Positions 15,140 to 23,229 of a stretch of DNA of 58,144 nucleotides are shown here, one piece after another (positions within the stretch are counted from its first letter, which is position 1; the number at the start of each line of letters is the position of its first letter). Location of the stretch: positions 1 through 58,144 of IMG/VR virus record IMGVR_UViG_3300022591_000010; one strand, 5' to 3'. A model generated the notes under the pieces. The model saw only the letters and a program-made list of their open reading frames with translations, ran no database searches and was not told where the DNA came from. Source of the DNA: a virus. A program made the position numbers and the translations under genes.

Positions 15140-15487
15140 CTATAAGCCGTTTTTATCTCGAAGTCGGATAAGAAGGTCAACCCAGACCTGAGCGGGCATA
15201 GTGGCGTACCACTGGCCTACATCGGTAGTGCCCTTCTTCTTATGGATGACTACGCCGGTCCATGCCCCATCGTTCTTCATCTCGGTCTCAAGCTCTTTGA
15301 GCCACTCAGAAAGCTTCATGGCAGACTGGTTCTTAATTTCAATAGTAACTCCAGGGATTCCGGAGACATCCCCCTTATCCAGGGCGGCTCCAGCTAGCCT
15401 GCGGTCCACGTAGGGGAACCACTGTTTAAGCCATGCCACAACAGCACGCTCAGCGCCGCTTCCCTTTGCTTTAGCCGGGTTGCTCAC
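15140..15487 (-). CDS. Holliday junction resolvase-like PD-(D/E)XK nuclease
   Basis: 115 residues, typical of archaeal-type Hjc-like resolvases. GSGAERAV (Glu13), LDKGDVSG (Asp40) and TIEIKNQ (Glu50-x-Lys52) form the E...D...ExK catalytic set. It would cleave branched recombination or replication intermediates before packaging, in keeping with the recA, Cas4-like and second nuclease genes upstream. Overlaps the preceding gene by 4 bases. Confidence 0.8.
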   Translation of the reverse strand: MSNPAKAKGSGAERAVVAWLKQWFPYVDRRLAGAALDKGDVSGIPGVTIEIKNQSAMKLSEWLKELETEMKNDGAWTGVVIHKKKGTTDVGQWYATMPAQVWVDLLIRLRDKNGL

Positions 15488-15720
15488 TTCTCACCCCTAG
15501 CGATAGCGGCGGCTTCACCACAAGGCGCACAAACAATCCAAGGAGCGCCGTCTAGTTCAGGGTCAAAGTCGTGACATTTTTCTATGCACTTCGCCTCAAT
15601 CTCCCGCGCTATCTGCTCGCGGAGTTCTTGAATCTGTACGGCCACTGTTTTTTCAATTTTCTTAGGACCTTGTAGTCCTAATTCTTCATCTGTAAACAAT
15701 GGTAGTTGTTCCCAGGTCAT
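15484..15720 (-). CDS. Hypothetical protein with Cys/His site, 78 residues
   Basis: A long helix (KTVAVQIQELREQIAREIEAK split at residue ~45) is followed by CIEKCHDF and, about 13 residues on, CAPCGEAA, giving four Cys that may bind zinc. Function not recognised. Overlaps both neighbours by 4 bases (ATGA). Confidence 0.65.
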   Translation of the reverse strand: MTWEQLPLFTDEELGLQGPKKIEKTVAVQIQELREQIAREIEAKCIEKCHDFDPELDGAPWIVCAPCGEAAAIARGEK

Positions 15721-16196
15721 GTTGTATACCTCCGTTGTCGTGATCGTAATCCGCCATCTGAAGTGCGGCGGGTAAGCTCTCTGGACACTACGTTAGCATC
15801 CCTCTCAATGTTTTGAGTTCTAGTCTCAATGATCTTACGAAACGCATACTTAGTATCGTAGTCATATGTGAGATTTTGAATCTCTTTTGACCCTTGGATC
15901 TGAGCCTTTATTAAAGTTACCTTATCGTCCTTAGTTCCTGTCCAACTCCTGAGCAAGGCTAGAGACTCTGCAGTCTTTAAGGCACTCTCTGCCTCACGCT
16001 CGTTAACCACAGCAATAGCAAAGGCACCGGCTAGGTGGTCATTCCACTGAGTGTATTGAACGAATAGATCCATGAGACCCTCGTCATCCAGCTCAGTGAT
16101 ATCACGTGGAAGAGAAGGGATGTCGTACTCAGGCTTGGGAGTAAGAGCAAACCCCAACTCATTGAGAGCCTCTACTACTTTAGTGCTTATACTCAT
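15717..16196 (-). CDS. Conserved-type hypothetical helical protein, 159 residues
   Basis: Not assigned. Largely helical; LDDEGLMDLFVQYTQWNDH (about 36-54) and SALKTAESLALLRSW look like packed helices, and the C-terminus is Arg-rich (ELTRRTSDGGLRSRQRRY). Proteins with this pattern occur between recombination genes in phages of Actinobacteria, so a recombination or DNA-binding accessory role is possible (inference). Coupled by ATGA overlap on both sides. Confidence 0.68.
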   Translation of the reverse strand: MSISTKVVEALNELGFALTPKPEYDIPSLPRDITELDDEGLMDLFVQYTQWNDHLAGAFAIAVVNEREAESALKTAESLALLRSWTGTKDDKVTLIKAQIQGSKEIQNLTYDYDTKYAFRKIIETRTQNIERDANVVSRELTRRTSDGGLRSRQRRYTT

Positions 16197-16618
16197 TGAT
16201 TGACCCCAAATGTTGTGCTGGTAGTTGTTACGGTGCCTGAATTATAATACCGCTTTAGATCCTCAAACGTATTAGGATGTACGAATACAGTGTTCCCATA
16301 AGTATTTAGTTTAACCGTGTTGTGTATAGGTGAAGGGCCTGGATCACTAGCCGCCTCTTCTTTGTAAGGGAAGAGAGCTTCTACAACAGCCTTAGCGATC
16401 TCTACTGGAAGATCTTTATGCGAGTCAGGTAGGAAGTCAGCGATCAAGTTTTCAATAGAGGCTGCCCTATCTTCATTTGTTAACTGCTTAGGCTCATCCC
16501 AGTTAAAAGGAGCAGATGGGCGCAGAGTGTTAGCGATATTTGATGCGATCAGATTACTGGCAGCAGCCTGTATATCTTGGAATGCTATGTTGGCTACACT
16601 AGTGCTGGAAAGGCTCAC
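16193..16618 (-). CDS. Hypothetical protein, 141 residues
   Basis: Not recognised. N-terminal two-thirds is helical and acidic (AASIENLIADFLPDSHK), the C-terminal third beta-rich (TVKLNTYGNTVFVHPN, then Thr-rich). It lies between the Cas4-like gene, which it overlaps by 20 bases, and the 159-residue gene. Confidence 0.65.
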   Translation of the reverse strand: MSLSSTSVANIAFQDIQAAASNLIASNIANTLRPSAPFNWDEPKQLTNEDRAASIENLIADFLPDSHKDLPVEIAKAVVEALFPYKEEAASDPGPSPIHNTVKLNTYGNTVFVHPNTFEDLKRYYNSGTVTTTSTTFGVNQ

Positions 16619-17471
16619 AACGCTTACATCCTTTCATTGGATCTATATTACATACTGGTGGACGGTTATTTTCTGCGGCCCAAGCTACATCACGCGCCTT
16701 CTCAAACAGCTCTGCGGTGTACTCTGGGTTGTACTTTACAACGAACTCTTTATATTCTTGGTTGGCCTTAAGCTCATAGAGAAATACAATCTCCTCAGGA
16801 GCAGTATTTAGTAGGCCTTCCTCCACCATTAGATGGCAAAGGTGTAGGTAGATTTGGCCCTGGAGCTGGTGAGATCTAAGAGGTGTGCGGATGTTCTTCC
16901 AGACTACATCGATATCGTTATTGTATTGAGCCATAAGAGCCGGCATCTCCATACGAATAGTGCCTGTGCCAATAGACTTAATCTCAATGAGGCAATCATC
17001 ACCCAGACCCTTGATCCAGCCATCAGCATGCCCGCGCATCATATGCTTGTCGCTACGTAGAGGGACCTCTGCATACTCAATAACATTCTTAATACCTGCT
17101 AGGTCTTTAGAGGTAGCCCAGGTGTAGTCATTAGTCTTTGGGCTGTACCACTTACCGTACAAGACGCCCATATCTTTAAACCACTTCTGCCACTTAGCGT
17201 GGATAGTGTGGCCCTCAGCAAAGATAGATGCTAGACGTAGTGTAGGCTTGTCTCTAGTCTCTACATAGTTTCCTTTAAGCGCATGATACTGAGCCAGAGC
17301 ACACCACTCTGGCTTGATAATATCTGAGGGATGTATGTAAGACTGATCTCGCTCATCAAACGGCTGTGCAAGTACATGGCGCTCTAAAGCACCAAGCAAC
17401 CGGCTATCACGCTTATTACTGTTTAGAAACGCCTTTAGATCTTTGCTCGGTATTGTCGTCGGCTTTCCCAT
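16599..17471 (-). CDS. Cas4/RecB-like iron-sulphur exonuclease
   Basis: 290 residues, PD-(D/E)XK fold: MMRGHADGWI (Asp), CLIEIKSIG (Glu-x-Lys) and a Q-rich SHQLQGQIYLHL helix (motif IV, Q-x3-Y type). One Cys near residue 57 (PEWCALAQY) plus three C-terminal Cys (CNIDPMKGCKRC) make the Cas4/AddB-type 4Fe-4S cluster. No cas genes are nearby, so it acts in phage recombination or DNA end processing, with recA and the resolvases. It overlaps the WhiB gene by 56 bases. Confidence 0.85.
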   Translation of the reverse strand: MGKPTTIPSKDLKAFLNSNKRDSRLLGALERHVLAQPFDERDQSYIHPSDIIKPEWCALAQYHALKGNYVETRDKPTLRLASIFAEGHTIHAKWQKWFKDMGVLYGKWYSPKTNDYTWATSKDLAGIKNVIEYAEVPLRSDKHMMRGHADGWIKGLGDDCLIEIKSIGTGTIRMEMPALMAQYNNDIDVVWKNIRTPLRSHQLQGQIYLHLCHLMVEEGLLNTAPEEIVFLYELKANQEYKEFVVKYNPEYTAELFEKARDVAWAAENNRPPVCNIDPMKGCKRCEPFQH

Positions 17472-17787
17472 ATTTGCCCTCCAGCTCTAACCATTCATCC
17501 AATGTCAAACCTTGTTTGCGCATCTTACGTTCGGCTGCGTTACGCTCTCTGTGGGACAACCCCCCAAAGATTCCGTGCATCTCCTCGTTAATCAACGCTT
17601 CTTTAAGGCATTCTTTACGTACAGGGCAAGGTGGTCTACCATCTTTACCCCAACATATTGCCTTAGCATTATCCGCAATAGGTTTGTACAAGGCTTTGTC
17701 TCTGGGTGGAAAGAACATCTCTGTATCTTCTCCCTGACACTTGGCTTCGTATCTCCAAGCCCATGGCGGGTCGTATTTAGTAGGCAC
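17416..17787 (-). CDS. WhiB-family Fe-S regulator with enlarged Cys loop
   Basis: 123 residues. Cys17, Cys45, Cys54 and Cys60 are the cluster ligands and GIFGGLSHRERNAAERK is the G[VI]WGG turn with the basic DNA-contacting helix. Canonical WhiB spacing is C-x2-C-x5-C; here the middle pair is C-x8-C because of a GKDGRPP insertion. WhiB proteins bind sigma factor region 4 and redirect host transcription, and are confined to Actinobacteria and their phages. GTG 17787 overlaps the upstream stop (TAGTG). The 3' end overlaps the Cas4-like gene. Confidence 0.88.
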   Translation of the reverse strand: MPTKYDPPWAWRYEAKCQGEDTEMFFPPRDKALYKPIADNAKAICWGKDGRPPCPVRKECLKEALINEEMHGIFGGLSHRERNAAERKMRKQGLTLDEWLELEGKYGKADDNTEQRSKGVSKQ

Positions 17788-18104
17788 TACTCTCCTCTTA
17801 CTGCATTGCGCAGTTCAAAAAAATCCTCCTCCAGTAGTACCACGTAGTTTTCACCATCAAGATGCAAGCCTAGGACAGGAGTCCTGCTATCTAGAATTGC
17901 TTCCTTAGTAATCTTCTCAAGTACTTCTGACTTGATAGTTACCGATTTCTTACCGGTCCACTTATGTTCGATAAGGAGATCATCTGTCCTGACGTCTCCC
18001 TTACGACTCCAAAAGGCACCGGAGGCGGCGTTGCGCTTGCCGCCTGCGACTTTCTCTAAACGCTTTTCATGCTTTATAGACTGCTTCTGTCCCTCACTCT
18101 TCAT
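17787..18104 (-). CDS. PD-(D/E)XK endonuclease-like protein (second resolvase-type nuclease)
   Basis: 105 residues. HEKRLEKVAGGKRNAASGAFWS at the N-terminus, then KGDVRTDDLLIEHKWT with Asp37 and Glu46-x-Lys48, the D...ExK core of small phage Holliday-junction-type or nicking nucleases. The N-terminal basic helix may contact DNA. It overlaps recA by 11 bases, placing it firmly with the recombination genes. Whether it cuts junctions or other structures is not clear. Confidence 0.7.
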   Translation of the reverse strand: MKSEGQKQSIKHEKRLEKVAGGKRNAASGAFWSRKGDVRTDDLLIEHKWTGKKSVTIKSEVLEKITKEAILDSRTPVLGLHLDGENYVVLLEEDFFELRNAVRGE

Positions 18105-19155
18105 CTGGACTCAACATCAAGACTGGAGTTGACTTAAGGGTATCCATAACCGCTGCGGTTAGTTCTTCCTTTAGGCCAATCTCTTCACGAATAGAGTCGA
18201 TAAGAGCTTGGGAGCCTTGCCACTTACGATCATTATAGTACATCCAGCCACCACGTCGTTCCACGATACCGTTCAGGATAGACAAGGCTACGATTTCCTT
18301 ACCAGAATCATAGCTACCGGCATCGATAGGTCCGCCATCAGCAAAGTAGAAGTCTAGATAAGCTGTCTGCTGTGGTGGGTAAGTCTTATTTTTAATAGTA
18401 CGGACACGAATAGTCTGACCTACCCGGCGCTTCTCCTGACCAGTACCAACCTCTAGCCACTCATCACGCTTTACTTCGCAACGAATACTATAGGCATAGT
18501 CTTTGCCAAGTCCACCAGGAGTAGTACGAGGATCGCCGTGCAATACGCCAATCTTCATACGATACTGGTTGATCATCATGCCTAGGACAGGACGTTCTGA
18601 TTCAATAAGATCTCGCTTAGTAGCTGAGGCTACCTTACGGAAGAACTTGTTAGTAATTAATGCTCCGCGTCCGACGGTGAACTCATCCATTTCTTTCTCA
18701 TCTTCTGCCCCAGGAACCAAAGCGGGAAGAGAGTCAATAACGACCATATCAACAGCCTTACTTTCCATGAACTTAATAACCGCTTCATAAGCATCCTCCA
18801 TATTATTTGTTTCTACAAGAATGACTCTCTCAGTATCCACGCCACATAGCTCTGCATACTTAGAGTCAAAGTCCTCTGCTGCAATCCATACAGCAGTAAA
18901 GTCAGGGTTAACCTGTTGGTTCGCAGCGATAGTTCGAAGAGCGATAGCTGTCTTACCATGGGAGGCTTCACCAATAAGCTCTACCCAACGATTCATAGCC
19001 CAACCACCACCTAGAACCACGTCTAGTGTCAAGGACCCTGAGGTAATGCGTGGGTTGAGAACCACATCGCTAGCGGCAACAACAGTATTGGCACCTAGCT
19101 TTTTATTAAGCTGAGCCACAACCTTTAGAGCGTCTGAATTAATTGTCATTGCCAT
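18094..19155 (-). CDS. recA: RecA-like recombinase
   Basis: 353 residues. Walker A is GEASHGKT (62-69); DMVVIDSLPAL is Walker B; LGMMINQYRMKIG and TTPGGLGKDYAYS correspond to the L1/L2 region and following core of bacterial RecA. It would promote strand exchange and recombination-dependent replication. It lacks the usual N-terminal helix seen in full RecA, and residues after 290 are a short C-terminal domain. Start overlaps the preceding stop (TAATG) with AGGA upstream. Confidence 0.93.
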   Translation of the reverse strand: MAMTINSDALKVVAQLNKKLGANTVVAASDVVLNPRITSGSLTLDVVLGGGWAMNRWVELIGEASHGKTAIALRTIAANQQVNPDFTAVWIAAEDFDSKYAELCGVDTERVILVETNNMEDAYEAVIKFMESKAVDMVVIDSLPALVPGAEDEKEMDEFTVGRGALITNKFFRKVASATKRDLIESERPVLGMMINQYRMKIGVLHGDPRTTPGGLGKDYAYSIRCEVKRDEWLEVGTGQEKRRVGQTIRVRTIKNKTYPPQQTAYLDFYFADGGPIDAGSYDSGKEIVALSILNGIVERRGGWMYYNDRKWQGSQALIDSIREEIGLKEELTAAVMDTLKSTPVLMLSPDEE

Positions 19156-19550
19156 TAACCGATCCTGTCTACGATAATATTTGGATTAAACCCGCCACCT
19201 TGACCTACTTGCTTTGCTGGAGTAGAAGGCCCTGAGGCACTACCTCCAGGCATTCCAGCCCCGCTACCTGACTGAGCGATTGGGTAACCACAGTCATAGC
19301 AACGCATACGCTGCGTACCCATAGGAGCAAAGTAGTTTCCTGAGTAACAGTTCGGGCAAACATCTGACTTCTTAGCACTCTGTGCTTTAGTCATTAGCTG
19401 ATCCGCATTAGGATCATAGTTTACCTGAATGTAAGGTTGCTGTGCCGGAGGTGTGTACGGCACCGGTTGAGAAGGTCCTGTTGGAGGAGTGGCTTGACGA
19501 GGAGCAGCAGGTGCTCCCATCTTTCTTGACCACCAATCGTTATTCGACAT
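19155..19550 (-). CDS. Zinc-ribbon protein with Pro-rich N-terminus, 131 residues
   Basis: N-terminal half is Pro/Gln/Ala-rich (about 12-50). CPNC (about 65-68) and CYDC about 16 residues later form a zinc ribbon with MGTQRMR between. The tail is Gly/Ser-rich. Proteins of this layout may be adaptors in replication or transcription. It overlaps the next upstream gene by 11 bases. Confidence 0.7.
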   Translation of the reverse strand: MSNNDWWSRKMGAPAAPRQATPPTGPSQPVPYTPPAQQPYIQVNYDPNADQLMTKAQSAKKSDVCPNCYSGNYFAPMGTQRMRCYDCGYPIAQSGSGAGMPGGSASGPSTPAKQVGQGGGFNPNIIVDRIG

Positions 19551-19965
19551 GTGTTTCCACCTTTGATTCTAGTAATCCAAGATTAAATAAAGTTGATATG
19601 CAGGAGATGGAAGATGAGATCGCCACTACTTTAAACAAACCAGTGATCTTATCTAGATCTATATCTCCCAAAGATTCTAAATGGTCTTCTTCATCTTCAA
19701 TAAAGTATGCTGCAGCAGCTATACGAGCAGCCATATCTGAGTGGGAATCAATGAACGGAAATAGTTTTGCAAACCTTTCTAACCGTTCTTGACTAGCTGC
19801 AATCTCCATCTCAGCAACTTCATCTGAGATAGGAGGAAGACCCATGGCTTCGGCAATACCCTCTGACGGCTCCAACATAGTGTCGTAGATGGCTTGACGA
19901 ATAAGTATAGGTAAAGGTATGTGCTTTACCTCTACACGCTTGTGTTTTCTTTTACGTCTAAACAT
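19540..19965 (-). CDS. Hypothetical protein, 141 residues
   Basis: Not recognised. Starts with a strongly basic run (FRRKRKHKRVEVKH), then helical and acidic; FIEDEEDHLESLGDIDLDKI is near the C-terminus and is followed by a hydrophobic patch (GLFKVVAISSSISCIS). ATG 19965 is used because the polymerase stop codon overlaps it (TTAATG); an upstream ATG would lie inside the polymerase gene. Confidence 0.65.
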   Translation of the reverse strand: MFRRKRKHKRVEVKHIPLPILIRQAIYDTMLEPSEGIAEAMGLPPISDEVAEMEIAASQERLERFAKLFPFIDSHSDMAARIAAAAYFIEDEEDHLESLGDIDLDKITGLFKVVAISSSISCISTLFNLGLLESKVETHVE

Positions 19966-21944
19966 TAATCCTTTGCCTCTCCCCATTTATCTACAATTTT
20001 AACATCTGCTAGCATAGGGATAGACAAGGCTTTGATGCCTTCCATAGCCTCACGGATAGCGGCTGCTGTTTCTTCGATGATCTCTTTTGGAGCAACTGTT
20101 ACCAACTCGTCGTGAATAGTAAGGATCATGGCAGCACCGTCAGGTAGCAAGCCATCAGCCCGGACCATAGCCAACTTAATAAGGTCGGCTGCAGAACCCT
20201 GGATAACTGTATTAAAGGCCTGGCGCTCTGCGCTGGCACGCTTTCCCATCTCACGAGATAGGAGATCAGGCAGATAGCGACGGCGATTCATATAGGTAAG
20301 AGCGTAAGGCACAGGACCACGTCTACGAGTCTCTGCCACAACCTGACGCTTGTACTTTGAGATAGCAGGGAACTTACGACCAAAGCTGTCTAGCAGGTCC
20401 CTAGCTTCCTTGCCAGAGACGCCGATAGATGCAGCAATCTTCTCAGGCCCAATGCCGTACATCATACCTAGTACAAGAGTCTTAGCCCCACTACGATCCA
20501 CACCCACAGTATCACCGATGGTGGTATAGATATCTACACCGTCGATGTAGTTCTGGCACAGGACTCGGTCGTTGCTAAAGGAAGATAGGATACGTGGCTC
20601 GATCTGCGAGTAGTCGGCAACAACAAGTTGATGACCTTCCGGAGCAACAAAGAGATTACGGATAGCCTTTCCATTAGCTGTACGAGGATTAGGTACGTTC
20701 TGTAAGTTTGGGTTCCGACTTGAGAAGCGCCCGGTGTCAGCACCATATTGAATGAAGTCAGTATGGATACGACCCTTTAATAGAAGAGACTTCTTAGCAA
20801 CAGTCTTGGCTTTGCCAGACGTGGTACGTGTGATGTCCCCGCCCAGATAAGGAATGACGTAGGTCGTAAGCAACTTGTTCAAGTCAGAATAATTGAGAAG
20901 GGCGTCAACTAAAGCATCCTTGCCTTGGAATGACTTTAGCGCAGGCTCAGACACCGAGTAGTCTGAGATAACGGGAGCGAGACCGTTTTCGCTATTTGTG
21001 ACGCCCTTCGGGGTGAGAACGCGAGGTCGAAGTCCGCGACCCCCATCCTTCTTCGCAGAAAAAAGTAACTTTTGTTTTTCAGGACCACTGTTAATGTTAA
21101 AAGCTTTACCGGCTAGTCGATAGATCTCTGCCTTAGTAGTCTCCAACTGGAGCTCTAGGTTTGCCTTAAGAACCTTAAGAGCCTCCACATCAATCTCTGC
21201 ACCATGCAGTTCCATCTTAGATATGACATGCAAGATATCCATCTCAAGCTTAAAGACGCCATGAACATTGTCCTCCTCTAGTTTAGGAGCGTACCTGTTC
21301 CAAAGCTTCCATGTCCACTCAGCGTCAAGGCCGGCGTATGTAGCTACATCATCAAAGGTATGAGCCTCAATCTGTGCACCTACTCCTTTGACCATGTTGT
21401 AATCAAACTCGCGCTTGAGACAATCATCTAAACCTAGGTGACGGCTGTTGCGGGTATCAAGAATAAATGCAGCATTAAGAGTACATGCATATGGTTGGTG
21501 TGGGAGCTCGCCAAGGTACTTGGTGACGCTCTGTATATCAAACTTAAGGTTGTGACCGATCTTTAGAATGTCACTAAAGAACAATGGCTTCAATGCCTTG
21601 AATACTTCTCCAGGAGTAAGCTGATCTGGAGCTTCGCTAAAAATCTTTGTGGCTTTGCGCTCGTCTTTACTGTAATCGCTTGCACGCAATGGCAAGCCCT
21701 TGATCAAACGATCTTGTGCAGAGGGCAGCAACGGATACTCAGTACGGACATACTCGCCGTTTGGGTGCCCCATAGGAATAACATCTACGCGGTTGTGCGT
21801 AGCCATAGCGATCCATACAACCTGGTTCTGACGTGGGTCTCCACGGTGATCGCCCATAGTTTCAACGTCGAATACAAAAGCATCCTGCTTTGAGTAGTAC
21901 TCAACTAAATCTGATAGCTGTTTCTCGGTGGTAATAATATTCAT
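19965..21944 (-). CDS. polA: Family A DNA polymerase (Pol I-like) with 3'-5' exonuclease
   Basis: 659 residues. Exonuclease motifs: VFDVET (Asp26, Glu28), KIGHNLKFD and YAGLDAEW. Polymerase motifs: DTGRFSSRNPNLQNVP, VVADYSQIEPRIL (motif A), RSGAKTLVLGMMYG (motif B) and TIHDELV (motif C). There is no 5'-3' exonuclease domain. The residue equivalent to E. coli Phe762 is Leu (codon 20469-20471). The DYSQIE motif is followed by Pro rather than Leu. ATG 21944 is chosen because of AGGAGG six bases upstream rather than the longer frame from 22010. It replicates phage DNA with DnaB, primase and SSB. Confidence 0.95.
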   Translation of the reverse strand: MNIITTEKQLSDLVEYYSKQDAFVFDVETMGDHRGDPRQNQVVWIAMATHNRVDVIPMGHPNGEYVRTEYPLLPSAQDRLIKGLPLRASDYSKDERKATKIFSEAPDQLTPGEVFKALKPLFFSDILKIGHNLKFDIQSVTKYLGELPHQPYACTLNAAFILDTRNSRHLGLDDCLKREFDYNMVKGVGAQIEAHTFDDVATYAGLDAEWTWKLWNRYAPKLEEDNVHGVFKLEMDILHVISKMELHGAEIDVEALKVLKANLELQLETTKAEIYRLAGKAFNINSGPEKQKLLFSAKKDGGRGLRPRVLTPKGVTNSENGLAPVISDYSVSEPALKSFQGKDALVDALLNYSDLNKLLTTYVIPYLGGDITRTTSGKAKTVAKKSLLLKGRIHTDFIQYGADTGRFSSRNPNLQNVPNPRTANGKAIRNLFVAPEGHQLVVADYSQIEPRILSSFSNDRVLCQNYIDGVDIYTTIGDTVGVDRSGAKTLVLGMMYGIGPEKIAASIGVSGKEARDLLDSFGRKFPAISKYKRQVVAETRRRGPVPYALTYMNRRRYLPDLLSREMGKRASAERQAFNTVIQGSAADLIKLAMVRADGLLPDGAAMILTIHDELVTVAPKEIIEETAAAIREAMEGIKALSIPMLADVKIVDKWGEAKD

Positions 21945-22022
21945 TGCGCCTCCTGAAGTGAGGTTGGGGAGCCGGTAGAAAGGAGGTTTAAAAACCCGAC
22001 TCCCCAACATTAGTGGGATAGA

Positions 22023-22724
22023 TTAGATGCCGGCTGCGATTTCTCGTGCGACTTCAGCGAGCTCTTGACGTGATGACATGTAGATGGCATCAGAGGTATA
22101 AGGCTTTAGAGTCTTTACGTAATCAGCAGTGGCGACTGGATCGATATCCCAATCTTCAGCTAGATCGCGTTCCTTTACAGGTACGATCGTATGTGTTGTC
22201 TTTGTTCCTGTGCCAGACTTGCTTACTGCATAGTACATGTCTGAGCGATTAAGAGGACCTGTCTTAGGATCCGAAGCAAGCTTTTCAATTTGCTTACAAA
22301 GACGAATACCTACAGTCATGAGTTCAAGCTGTGGGCCCTCTGGATCAGACAAATTAAGAACAGTGAATGCGAACTTCTGAGAAGGAACGCTTCCTACTGC
22401 AATTAGCGGATCGTCTTCACCAATGCTAACAAAGGATTTCTTACCTGGACGGTTAACCCAGTGTTGCATGAACGACATTGGTTCAGAAGAAATGAACTTG
22501 ATAAGTTGTAGATCTTCATCAAACTTGAAGTCGGTAGCAAACTTGTTGCTCTTTGCAGAAGCCTGCTTGGCTGCTGCCCAACCTGATTGGATGATGGATG
22601 AATTGCCAGATGAAATATTCTCATCTTCTTCAATAAACAGATCTGTATCTTCTACAGATGCTGGGGTTGTGTATGAATCTACATTTGGAACAGTAGACTT
22701 TGCACGTAGTGATGATGTGGTCAT
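22023..22724 (-). CDS. Phage single-stranded DNA-binding protein
   Basis: 233 residues. Resembles the SSB-like proteins next to DNA polymerase in phages of Actinobacteria: GWAAAKQA followed by FDEDLQLIKFISSEPMSF, QHWVNRPGKKSF and SQKFAFTVLNL, an OB-like beta core, with an acidic N-terminus. The usual Cys zinc site of related phage proteins (after the GKKSF segment) is absent. It protects replication forks. Start ATG 22724 has AAGGAAA seven bases upstream. It is preceded by three direct repeats. Confidence 0.75.
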   Translation of the reverse strand: MTTSSLRAKSTVPNVDSYTTPASVEDTDLFIEEDENISSGNSSIIQSGWAAAKQASAKSNKFATDFKFDEDLQLIKFISSEPMSFMQHWVNRPGKKSFVSIGEDDPLIAVGSVPSQKFAFTVLNLSDPEGPQLELMTVGIRLCKQIEKLASDPKTGPLNRSDMYYAVSKSGTGTKTTHTIVPVKERDLAEDWDIDPVATADYVKTLKPYTSDAIYMSSRQELAEVAREIAAGI

Positions 22725-22736
22725 TAGGTTTTCCTT

Positions 22737-22760
22737 AGGTCGATAGGTCGATAGGTCAGT
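22737..22760 (-). repeat. Direct repeat AGGTCGAT x2 plus AGGTCAGT
   Basis: Three head-to-tail 8-base units (two perfect, one with 2 changes) fill the gap between the HTH gene stop and the SSB gene start. They could be an operator for the HTH protein encoded directly upstream or reflect slippage. The last unit overlaps the HTH gene's TGA. Confidence 0.6.
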
Positions 22761-23229
22761 TAACTTCTTGATCGTGAATCTTCTTCCAAGAATCTACCAA
22801 CTCAATGGACAGATCCGGATGACGATTCCAATCTATTCGTGGAGCGTCTATAAGCCCTCGAGCTTCAAACGCAGCCACTGTAGCCTCAACAATTGCTCTG
22901 CTGTACATCCGCCAACCTGGCTTCTTTACACCATCTACAATTGGTGACTTTAGTCTGTAAGGCGCACGTGGAATGTATCCTTTGCGCTCCCATAGACGGA
23001 TAGTCACTAGAGGTCTACCTAGTGCAAGAGCAAAATCCCCTGCACTAAATAATTGTACCACATTTCCGTTAGGTAATGTTTTCACCTGAGGCTTTGAATC
23101 CCAGGCTCCCTCTTCTTTTACTTTAGGTTTCTTAGCCTCAGGATTCAGAGGACGACGCTTCTTCTTAGAACCAGGGTAGTACTCGTCTAGTTCTGATAGA
23201 AGGCGATCTACTGGATCCAGCTCGTTCAT
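22756..23229 (-). CDS. MerR/excisionase-like HTH DNA-binding protein
   Basis: 157 residues. LFSAGDFALALGRPLVTIRLWERKGYIPRA (about 60-89) has the MerR-type winged-HTH form, and GWRMYSRAIVEATVAAFE is the usual helix after the wing. The N-terminus is charged and Lys-rich. It probably regulates transcription of the replication region; the AGGTCGAT repeats just downstream are a plausible target (inference). Overlaps the next gene by 4 bases. Confidence 0.75.
   Translation of the reverse strand: MNELDPVDRLLSELDEYYPGSKKKRRPLNPEAKKPKVKEEGAWDSKPQVKTLPNGNVVQLFSAGDFALALGRPLVTIRLWERKGYIPRAPYRLKSPIVDGVKKPGWRMYSRAIVEATVAAFEARGLIDAPRIDWNRHPDLSIELVDSWKKIHDQEVN

Noticed and set aside
16599-17471. Cas4-like gene as a sign of a CRISPR system
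   Set aside because: No repeat-spacer array or other cas genes seen; stand-alone Cas4-like nucleases are common in phages.
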